From the NCBI RefSeq assembly GCF_018598175.1, contig NZ_JAHESE010000007.1, positions 1-64,000 of the forward strand: 64,000 nucleotides of DNA. Reading direction: 5' to 3'. The position numbers were made by a program, and so were the translations under genes. The stretch is from Dawidia cretensis. GTDB taxonomy: Bacteria > Bacteroidota > Bacteroidia > Cytophagales > Cyclobacteriaceae. The notes under the pieces were generated by a model. It had not been told where the DNA came from and ran no database searches. It saw nothing but the letters and a program-made list of their open reading frames with translations. Numbering within the stretch: position 1 is the stretch's first letter; every line of letters begins with the position of its first letter. This document shows positions 51,793-60,117 of this stretch, in pieces.

Positions 51793-54700
51793 TTATTGTT
51801 TGATGAATTTCCGGATCTCGCGTTTTCCAACGCCATACTGGATCTGTATAAAGTATACTCCTGTGGTCAGGCCCAGCTTGTTGGTGCTGATGCTATAGTC
51901 ACGGAATTTGTCGGCACTACCTTGTTCGTGGAACTGTGCTACACCGCGCGGATCGAGGATCGAAAGCCCTACGGGTCCTTCAATCTCCGCCGACAGGCTG
52001 ATGCTCAGTACATCTTCTACCGGTACCGGATAGACAGACCATTTACCCGCGGCGCTTGTCTCTTCGACAATCGCTAAGGTTTCCGGTGATGTACCGCGTG
52101 CACTAGCCGTTGCCGGCGCTGTGCCGTTGACGATGGTGAAGTGTACCGTTACAGACTCGCCGTCTACGCCCAGGCCATTCCAGTTGGTGTAAGGCGTTGC
52201 GGTCAGGGTATAGGATCCTGGTGCTGCCGGCCACGGTACGTCGATACCGTTGCCGTTGTAGTTACCATTCAAGACAAACGCTTCGGCATTGTCTACGCGG
52301 AAGAATGCGCCATTCAAGGTAAATACGATACTGCGTGGCAGTGGACCGCTGAAGTTCGCGCGGATGTTGATCCCTTTATTCTGCGGTTTGCTGATGTCGA
52401 TCACGCTGCCGTCTACCAGGTCAGAAACCTTCGGACCGTTGTTCTTCACGACATCGAGGTCTGTTACGTTGGTCGGGTTGTGCAGGTGCAGGAATACTTC
52501 CTTCACGGGGCTTGCATAACCACGGCCACCGCTACGCGCGTATGCGCGGGCCTTGATGCTGTGCTGCTGACCGTCGAGGTAGAAGATCAGCGGGAAGAGA
52601 TCGTACGGCGCCGAGTTGTCCAGCTTGTACTCGTTGGTGACGTTGTTGTCCCAGAAGCGTACGCTGCCTACTGTTGCCGGATTGGTGTTGGCACGCAGGG
52701 CGTAGAGCTTGAACTCCGGCCGCGAGGCATCCAGCCACAGGCTATCGGTGAAAGTCGTCACTACCTGACCGGTGCGGGTATTGATTACGCTAAAACTTTG
52801 CACACCATACGATACCACCGACAGGTGGAAGATGGCCGAGTCGCTTGCGCCACGGGCATCGGTTGCCAGCACCCACAAACTATACTCACCCTCCTGCCCT
52901 ACAGCCGGGCTGATGGTGTAGGTGGCGGTGCCGTTGCCTGAGCTCTTCAATGTTACGAAGGAAGGAGCATCGAGCAGCTGTACCGTTACTACCGAGTCAT
53001 CGGCATCGGTTGCTGTGAAGGTCACATCTTTTGATGTCAGCGTGGCTACCACGGCGGTGTCGATCGGCGCCAGTACGGGCGGTACATTTTGGATTACCGT
53101 CAGCTCAACCGGTATAAAGATCGGTGAGTTGTCGGGGTCGTTGCTGGCCAGTCGCAGGCTATCGCGGTATATACCGGCAGTCAGTTCTTCCGCATTAAAC
53201 GTTACCGTTACGGTAGCACTGCTACCGGGAGGTACTGAGCCCGAAGTCGGTGACGTTGTGAGCCAGGGTGTTTCGGCCGGGCCGTCGAAGATCGCGATGT
53301 TGTCGACATCCCACGATGTACCGGTTGTCTCGGCGAGCGAGAGCAATACTACCTGCTCGATATCGCCGGCAAAGCCCAGTCCGGAGAATACGGCGGTACC
53401 GTCAATGTAGATCGTGAAGTTGTTGGTCGCACGTTCTATGTCGATGCGCAGCTCAAAGTATCCTGCCGGCAGCGTTGTGGCTATCGGTTGGAACGAGCCG
53501 TTGCCTGCGCCATCGTTTACCAGGGCGTAGACGCTACCATCGGACAATACGCGGAAGCGTGTGTTCACAAATTCAGCGGTCGGCGATTGCGGGATCACTT
53601 CCCACGTTGTGCCTGCGCCGTTGTCAAAGTTCAACTGCACGGATGTCGATGAGATCGGGTCGGAACCTATCGCCACTTCCGGCGAAAAGGCCAATACCTG
53701 ACCACTGCCATCTGCTTCGGCATGGATGTGGCTGGTGCCTTCATAGGCATTGCCCGTACTTACATTCCATACGTTGCGTTGTGAGATCCAGCCTTGCTGA
53801 CCATTTACCGTACCGATGTTGAAGTCTTCAAAGCCGGTGCTGTATTGAATGATCGATGCTTTTGTTGCAGGGCCGCCTTGTGACAACGCACGCAGGTCGG
53901 AGGCTGATGCGGTCAGAGACTGCAAGGCTTCTTTTCCGGTCGTGATTGCTTTCACAGCAGCGGGCGCACGGGCCGGCAGCGGTGTGTTGCCGAAGGCATA
54001 ACGCAAGGTGCTGGCGCCGCTGTTGCTGATCGTGAGTGTTTGTGTGGCTTGTTCGCCGACATACAGCTCTTCGACGAGCGAATCGGGCGTTACCGAGATC
54101 TCGGCCGGTTCACGTACGGTCAGCGAGGCGACAATGCCTGTCAGCGAATCGGACGGTGCGTTGCTTGTTACCAGGATGCCGGCGACATAGAAGCCCGGTC
54201 CGACGGCTGTACCATCGAAGTGTGCGGCTACGTCAACCGCCTCTCCTACCGGAATGGTTCCGGCGGCAGGTGCTACGGTGAGCCAAGGGCGAGAGTCGCG
54301 TAAGATGACGACGTCGTCTATTTGTGCATACCAGTCCCAATCATCCGTATTCGGATCATAGTAGTGCCAGCGCAGGCGGAAACTAGACGCATTTTGCAGA
54401 TAGTCTTCCAGCAGTACGGTGACAAACTCACCAGGGAGGTCGAGCAGTGTGCCGTGATCTTCGTTCCAGTGCAGAATGTTGGTCCATGCACCACCGTCGA
54501 CTTGTATGTCGAGGTCGAGGAAATCGAGGTTCAGGAGGTTTTGATAGTTGACATTGTATTGTACGGCAATGTCTTTATAGCCAGGGACAGCAATGGTCGG
54601 CGTGAGCAGCTCGGTATCGAACTCAACAAAGCCGGCGGCGTCACTGCTGACGGTGGCTGCCTCACCGGTGCCTGCATAGTTGCCTTCACCATAATCGGCG

Positions 54701-57700
54701 GCAAATTTCCAGTCCACACCTGTGCCGGCGTTGTCTACTACTGTCCAGCCTGACGGCGGGAAGCTGGCACCTTCGAAGTGCTCTTCCAGCAGCGCTGTGC
54801 CGGCCAGCAACGTGATGCCATTGCGTTGTTGTTTTGCTTCGACGCGAGACGATTGTTTGTCGCGCGCAGTTTTCTCGACGATGCGCTTATCTGTTGCGCG
54901 ATCTTTAAACCGGGTTGCTTTTGTTGCAACCGGTGCCTTATCGTCTTCGACTACGGCGCCGATCACTTGCAGTCCATATTCCAGCGGATTGCCGCCCGTG
55001 TTGGCGATGTGTATGTACTGCGTTGTATCTCCACGATAGTCTACTACTGCTTGCAGCACAGTCGGGTCTACCTCGATGGCCGGATCACCGACGATCGTCA
55101 GTGTAGCCGGTACCACCAGGCGTGATTCACCGGCAGCAATAGTAATGCTGGCCGTGTGCTCGCCGTACGGCAGGTTGTCCGACGCAAAGGTTACGTTGAT
55201 GGTTGCTGTACCTCCTGCAGGGATGACACCCGATACCGGCGATACTGTGATAAAGGTAGGAGCCTCTACTTTCTCACCATCGAAGATTTGAAGATCATCT
55301 ACATCCAATACCGGGCCGGCAGTTTCCATGAAGGAAAGGATTGCCACTTCTTCGACGTTGCCGGTGAAGCCCTGGCCAGTAAAGATCTTCTCATCGTTGA
55401 TGTACAGATCGAAGTATGCAGAGTCGCGGTCTACCTGGATGGTCACATCAAAGTAGCCTGTCGTGTACGACGGCGCGGCCTGTACGTAGCCACCGGTTGT
55501 CAGGGCATAGATCGCACCATCGGCGCTAAATTCTATGCGGGTGTTTACCAGGGCTGCGGTCGGCGACTGCGGAATGATCTGCCAGGAGGTGCCCGTGCCG
55601 TCGATGCTTATTTTCGCTGCTACGGTCGACTTCTCTTCGGTTCCGATGCCTGCGTTGGGGCTGATGGACAGTGACTGTCCTAAGCCATCGGCCAGGCCGC
55701 GGAGGTGTTTCGCACCGCTGGAGGGATTTGCTTCTTCGACGGTCCAGTTTCCAAACTGGGCTCGCCAGCCTTGCTGGTTGTGTATATCCCCTACTGTGAA
55801 GCTTTCAAAGTCGGTGGCATATACTTGTTCGGAAGCCAGTCCAACCGCTGCCGAGCGCGCGGCTACGGCGCCAGCCAGTGTCAAGGCCTGCGTTCCCGTA
55901 CGATCGGGCTGTTGTTTTGAGACCGATGCTTGCTTGAGCTTATCGGCTTTGCCCTGGCCTTCTACCCTGGCGACTGCCGCTGCCGGCTGTACCACTACGT
56001 CGGTCGAAGCGCTGAGGCCGGAGACACTTACCAGGAAGGTATGGTTGTCGGGGCCGTTGTTCTTTAACGTCAGCGTACGTGTAACGGTCTGCTCGCGTTC
56101 CAGTTCTTCTTCCAAAGAGGTCGGGTCTACGGTAAACTCGGGACCTGCCGATGTCAATGTTACCGGAACGGCCACAACTTCCTGGCCGGGGACATTTGTA
56201 TGGATGTTGATCGAAGCGGTATATACACCGGCTTGCAGATCGGTAGCATCAAATTCAACTTGCAGGTTGAGTTGCGCGCCCGGGGCTACAGTGCCTTGCT
56301 TGGGGGTTACGTCTACGAATGTTGGACCCGCCAGGTACGTGATCGCGTTCTGATAGAGTGTCGGCAGGTCGCCGGACCAGCTCAGACCGCTGCCATCACC
56401 ATAGGTCGGGAGTAGGTTCAAGGCTACGACGTTGTCGTTCGCTGCGACGAGTAAGTCGCCATTGTCCCAGTAGGCAACGGCTGTGGCTCCTGGTGTCAGG
56501 CCAACGTTCTGTACATAGCCTGTATAGTCCAGCGTGTTAACACCTGACAGCAGCGGATGGCCCGGCGCGGCGATATCGCCTAACGATACGTCCAGTACTT
56601 CGTCAGTTGTCGACGGTGTGAACGGTCCGTAGTTTTCTGTAATGAACCGGCCTGTCATTTGCCATGCGTCGTAGGAATAGGCAAATTGGTTGATGATCAC
56701 ATGGCCACCACCGTCGACATAGTCGGCCAGCAGGTCGCCAATGACGGAAGGTTCTACCCCACCGGCGGCGAGCCACTGTGTGTTGTTGGTTGTGAACACC
56801 ACATCGTAGCCTTGCAGGTCGGCCAGTGTGATTGACGCCAGGTCTGCAGTAGGATATACATCTGCTTCTACACCCGGGAAGTTGTCAAGCAACGTTTCGA
56901 TATCTGTAACATCCAGATCGGGTGTAACGATCAGCACGCTCTTCGATACCGCGAGCGGCTGTATGGCGCGCGACCGCAGAATTACCTGTTGTGAATATTT
57001 ACCGGGTGTCGTGGCACGCTGCTTTTGCGCGGCTGACGACCGGCTTGCTGATTTTGACGGCAGCGTAATGGTCTTCACAGTCCGTGCCGTGTCCGGTGCC
57101 GATCCAGTCACTTCGATCGCGAAGATCAGATCGCTGGCCCCGGTGTTGGTCACGGTCAGTGTTTGTGTCGATGTTTTATCGGTATTCAGTGTTTCGCTCA
57201 GGGACGTAGGCGCTACGGCAATGCCGGGAGCTTCCACACCTTCGCCGAATAACCACACGGTAAACGTTGTCTGCGCAGGATCATTTGTGACGATCGTCAA
57301 TTCGCCTGCAGCAGGGCCCAGGCCACTGGGCTCATAGGTGATGGTGACGGTATACGAGCGGAACGGCGGAACGATAACGGTGTCGCTGGCCGATACGGTG
57401 AAGTCGGGATTGCTCGACGTGATCGATGTGATGATCAACGGCTCGGAACCAGCGTTGGTTATCTGTACTGTTCGCTGGGCGGAGCCCGTTTCGAATACCG
57501 GTCCGAAGTCTACACTGTCTGGTTCTACGGCCGCGATGGGCGCACCATTGTTTGTGACATTCAGTGTAAGCGATACTGTGACGGTATCTTCATCGGGGTC
57601 GTTGCTCAATACCAGCAGCGACTCCTGGTAGGTGCCTGCCAGCAGGTTTGCCGCGTTAAATCCAACGGTAATAAATGTGCTATCACCCGGTGCGACAGAG

Positions 57701-59745
57701 CCTGCCAACGGCGAGGCTGATGCAAATCCGGGGGCGTCGGGCAGCGCTATGGTAAAGTCCAGCGGGCCAGATCCCTGATTGAAGACGACAAGGGTTCGTT
57801 CTGTGGTACCGGCGGTTTGCAGATCAACGGTGATTGCTGTCGAAGCAACGAATATGTCCGGCGGCAGATTGGTGGTGCCTTCCGCTACATTGGAGAGCGG
57901 TGACGTGTTACCAAAGAAGTCTTCTGATTTGATGGCAAAGTAATAGTGTGTGCCCGGCTGCAAGCCTGTTACGGTAAAGACTTCGGTGCTATCGGTCAGT
58001 GCCGGCGTCGGCGGATTGGAGACGGCCGTGGCAGCCTCGAAGTTTGCTTCGGTGATGGGTGCAGTGGAGTAACGGATATCATACAGCGTAGCGGAATGAT
58101 TGCCGGAATCGGCAGGGGCCGTCCACGTTAATGTAATGCTGGTGATGGCGGTGGACTGCACTGCCAGGTCGTCGATGGCTTCGGGAGCCACGTCGTCACT
58201 GAACTGCAGCGCTAGCAGCGCGTTGAGGCGGCCGGAGCCGAGCAAGCCTGCGAAGTTGGGATTGAGCTGATCTATGGGATCGACAAATTGTGTGAGCCGA
58301 TCGCGTACGATCTGCGGCGTGAAGCCCGGGCCACCAAATTTTGATACCAGCAATGCTGCCACACCCGCTACGTGCGGACAGGCCATGGACGTGCCCTGGA
58401 AGAAGGCATAGCCTCCCCCTGATACAGTGCTCAATACACCTTTGGGGTCGTTGTCGAAAAAGGTTTCACCACCGGGCGCCGCGATGTCTACCCATGCGCC
58501 AAAGTTTGTATACCAGGATTTTTTGTCCTGGTTGTTCAAGCCGGAGACGGCCAGTGTGGGTGCATAGAAGCCTGGATACCAGTTTAGATTCTGGTTGTCG
58601 TTACCGGCGGCAAAGATTACGATACCGCCGTTCATCGGGCCTACCTGGTTGCCGTTTTCATCCCGGCCAGCTTCTGCTATAAAATAGTCAATGCCGTCGA
58701 GTACTACCTGATCAAACGCATCGGGCTGCGTATACCCCCAGCTGTTTTGCGAGATCACTGCACCGTTGTCGGCACCGTATACATAGGTATCTTCAAAACC
58801 ACCATTGGCGGTGGCGCCAAATGCGGCGAGGGTCATGATGCGCACGCCATCGCCCGTACCACTACCGCCTGCAACGCCGGCTACACCTACACCGTTATTT
58901 GTTGTGGCCGCAATCGTACCACTTGTATGGCTGCCGTGATCACTCGGCGCTATTGTTCCGGTATCATCACCAAAACCATAGCCATTGATGTCGTCTACGT
59001 AACCGTTGTTGTCATCGTCGACACCGTTGCCCGGAACTTCGTCTACGTTTACCCACATGTTAGCGGCCAGGTCGGGGTGGTTTACTTGCGCGCCGCCGTC
59101 TGTCACTGCTACGATTACATTGCTGGAGCCGGTTTCAATGCCCCAGGCTTCGAACAAGCTGATATCAGCACCCGGCGTTCCGCCGGCCTGTCCTGTATTA
59201 TTATAGTGCCATTGACTGGCTAGCAAGGGGTCGTTAGAAGGGCCCGGAAGTGTAGCACGCGCCAGTGTGTTGGGATCTACCCGCACCGGACCGAAGTTCG
59301 GTTTGTCAGAACCAATGATCTGCTTCTTGTGTACTGCTTCCGCATACTCAATCTTCTCGATGCCCCGATACGCCGCTATCGCGGATTGCACGGGCACTGT
59401 CGGGTCAAGTTGTACTTCGTACCAGCGGTGCAAGCCATAGCGACGGTGCTTGGCTTCAAACTTACCGGCAGCACGGAACACACGCTTGATGCCTGTTGCG
59501 CGGAATTGCAGGGCCGCGCGGTCAAGCGACTGAATACCTGTAATTACTACATTTGCGGAGCTCTTTCGGATCTGCGCGCGTTCCAGCGCTTGTGCCAGGT
59601 CTTCCGTGACTTTAATACGGAGTACACCTGTTTCAACAGCGGCCCCTTGCTGGGCCAGGGCGGAAAGGTTGGAAAAGAAAACCAACCCTAACACGATCAT
59701 GTATAGCCATACAGATCGATAATGAAAAGCGTACATGTGCTTCAT
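51793..59745 (-). CDS. Giant secreted subtilisin-like protease with split beta-sandwich repeats and T9SS sorting domain
   Basis: A 2650-residue exported S8 protease. Signal peptide 1-31; a propeptide-like region about 40-140; subtilase domain about 200-515 with D216 (VAVTDGGAQ), H270 (SDHGSHTSG), oxyanion N382 and S453 (GTSMACPHVAG), so it should be active. Then an Fn3 domain (518-625), two intact ASH-like sandwiches (631-732, 737-836), and four further copies (about 840-1200, 1203-1552, 1554-1877, 1880-2217), each interrupted by a large insert. Ig/cadherin-like regions follow (2221-2540), and the C-terminal type IX sorting domain about 2568-2650 (WSVYPVPVEDVL, LTTGVYFIQI). It should be attached to or released at the cell surface. 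Terminator downstream. Confidence 0.93.
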   Translation of the reverse strand: MKHMYAFHYRSVWLYMIVLGLVFFSNLSALAQQGAAVETGVLRIKVTEDLAQALERAQIRKSSANVVITGIQSLDRAALQFRATGIKRVFRAAGKFEAKHRRYGLHRWYEVQLDPTVPVQSAIAAYRGIEKIEYAEAVHKKQIIGSDKPNFGPVRVDPNTLARATLPGPSNDPLLASQWHYNNTGQAGGTPGADISLFEAWGIETGSSNVIVAVTDGGAQVNHPDLAANMWVNVDEVPGNGVDDDNNGYVDDINGYGFGDDTGTIAPSDHGSHTSGTIAATTNNGVGVAGVAGGSGTGDGVRIMTLAAFGATANGGFEDTYVYGADNGAVISQNSWGYTQPDAFDQVVLDGIDYFIAEAGRDENGNQVGPMNGGIVIFAAGNDNQNLNWYPGFYAPTLAVSGLNNQDKKSWYTNFGAWVDIAAPGGETFFDNDPKGVLSTVSGGGYAFFQGTSMACPHVAGVAALLVSKFGGPGFTPQIVRDRLTQFVDPIDQLNPNFAGLLGSGRLNALLALQFSDDVAPEAIDDLAVQSTAITSITLTWTAPADSGNHSATLYDIRYSTAPITEANFEAATAVSNPPTPALTDSTEVFTVTGLQPGTHYYFAIKSEDFFGNTSPLSNVAEGTTNLPPDIFVASTAITVDLQTAGTTERTLVVFNQGSGPLDFTIALPDAPGFASASPLAGSVAPGDSTFITVGFNAANLLAGTYQESLLVLSNDPDEDTVTVSLTLNVTNNGAPIAAVEPDSVDFGPVFETGSAQRTVQITNAGSEPLIITSITSSNPDFTVSASDTVIVPPFRSYTVTITYEPSGLGPAAGELTIVTNDPAQTTFTVWLFGEGVEAPGIAVAPTSLSETLNTDKTSTQTLTVTNTGASDLIFAIEVTGSAPDTARTVKTITLPSKSASRSSAAQKQRATTPGKYSQQVILRSRAIQPLAVSKSVLIVTPDLDVTDIETLLDNFPGVEADVYPTADLASITLADLQGYDVVFTTNNTQWLAAGGVEPSVIGDLLADYVDGGGHVIINQFAYSYDAWQMTGRFITENYGPFTPSTTDEVLDVSLGDIAAPGHPLLSGVNTLDYTGYVQNVGLTPGATAVAYWDNGDLLVAANDNVVALNLLPTYGDGSGLSWSGDLPTLYQNAITYLAGPTFVDVTPKQGTVAPGAQLNLQVEFDATDLQAGVYTASINIHTNVPGQEVVAVPVTLTSAGPEFTVDPTSLEEELEREQTVTRTLTLKNNGPDNHTFLVSVSGLSASTDVVVQPAAAVARVEGQGKADKLKQASVSKQQPDRTGTQALTLAGAVAARSAAVGLASEQVYATDFESFTVGDIHNQQGWRAQFGNWTVEEANPSSGAKHLRGLADGLGQSLSISPNAGIGTEEKSTVAAKISIDGTGTSWQIIPQSPTAALVNTRIEFSADGAIYALTTGGYVQAAPSYTTGYFDVTIQVDRDSAYFDLYINDEKIFTGQGFTGNVEEVAILSFMETAGPVLDVDDLQIFDGEKVEAPTFITVSPVSGVIPAGGTATINVTFASDNLPYGEHTASITIAAGESRLVVPATLTIVGDPAIEVDPTVLQAVVDYRGDTTQYIHIANTGGNPLEYGLQVIGAVVEDDKAPVATKATRFKDRATDKRIVEKTARDKQSSRVEAKQQRNGITLLAGTALLEEHFEGASFPPSGWTVVDNAGTGVDWKFAADYGEGNYAGTGEAATVSSDAAGFVEFDTELLTPTIAVPGYKDIAVQYNVNYQNLLNLDFLDLDIQVDGGAWTNILHWNEDHGTLLDLPGEFVTVLLEDYLQNASSFRLRWHYYDPNTDDWDWYAQIDDVVILRDSRPWLTVAPAAGTIPVGEAVDVAAHFDGTAVGPGFYVAGILVTSNAPSDSLTGIVASLTVREPAEISVTPDSLVEELYVGEQATQTLTISNSGASTLRYAFGNTPLPARAPAAVKAITTGKEALQSLTASASDLRALSQGGPATKASIIQYSTGFEDFNIGTVNGQQGWISQRNVWNVSTGNAYEGTSHIHAEADGSGQVLAFSPEVAIGSDPISSTSVQLNFDNGAGTTWEVIPQSPTAEFVNTRFRVLSDGSVYALVNDGAGNGSFQPIATTLPAGYFELRIDIERATNNFTIYIDGTAVFSGLGFAGDIEQVVLLSLAETTGTSWDVDNIAIFDGPAETPWLTTSPTSGSVPPGSSATVTVTFNAEELTAGIYRDSLRLASNDPDNSPIFIPVELTVIQNVPPVLAPIDTAVVATLTSKDVTFTATDADDSVVTVQLLDAPSFVTLKSSGNGTATYTISPAVGQEGEYSLWVLATDARGASDSAIFHLSVVSYGVQSFSVINTRTGQVVTTFTDSLWLDASRPEFKLYALRANTNPATVGSVRFWDNNVTNEYKLDNSAPYDLFPLIFYLDGQQHSIKARAYARSGGRGYASPVKEVFLHLHNPTNVTDLDVVKNNGPKVSDLVDGSVIDISKPQNKGINIRANFSGPLPRSIVFTLNGAFFRVDNAEAFVLNGNYNGNGIDVPWPAAPGSYTLTATPYTNWNGLGVDGESVTVHFTIVNGTAPATASARGTSPETLAIVEETSAAGKWSVYPVPVEDVLSISLSAEIEGPVGLSILDPRGVAQFHEQGSADKFRDYSISTNKLGLTTGVYFIQIQYGVGKREIRKFIKQ

Positions 59746-60094
59746 CGAGATAGGTTATTTAGAGTTATACAATAAAGACTACCCAAGACCGGTCCTTTCG
59801 GACGCTCTGATCTCGCCGCACATTCCCTGACACATCTTATAAAAGACCGGTGTGTTGTGATTTCAAGAAGATCTAATTACAGCTGGTGGTTACCCTAACG
59901 ATCGAATCACGTTCGTGAAGTAATAAAAAATAAATTATATATCCCGTACAATGCGGCACTTATTTTTCGATTCTACACGTATGCGTTTGAAAACTATACA
60001 AGTGGCAACTCAGATACCTTACTTTTCAGGTACCCGATCGGGTACAGTATACATTTATAGAGATTTCATATTACCACATAACGTACACACCCGG
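59746..60094. other. 349-bp gap with a 16-bp palindrome and a long hairpin
   Basis: No credible gene. It holds the upstream region of the giant subtilase (no exact -7 box found), a perfect palindrome (60030-60045) and the outer part of a long hairpin around the symporter stop codon. Confidence 0.5.
60030..60045. repeat. Perfect 16-bp palindrome
   Basis: GTACCCGATCGGGTAC reads the same on both strands. It lies 50 bp past the symporter stop and 285 bp upstream of the subtilase start; candidate operator. Confidence 0.45.
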
Positions 60095-60117
60095 TTACTG
60101 AGCCGGATGTGTACGTT
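60080..60117 (-). terminator. Long hairpin spanning the symporter stop codon
   Basis: AACGTACACA pairs with TGTGTACGTT and, after one mismatch, six further inner pairs (one G-U) close a 4-nt loop. The TAA stop of the symporter (60095-60097) is at the tip. No U-run follows, so it is a 3' stem rather than a classic terminator. Confidence 0.5.

Noticed and set aside
52141-52941. 266-residue plus-strand ORF and other plus ORFs within 52-59 kb
   Set aside because: All lie antisense to the giant subtilase, whose frame is uninterrupted for 2650 codons with catalytic motifs in order.
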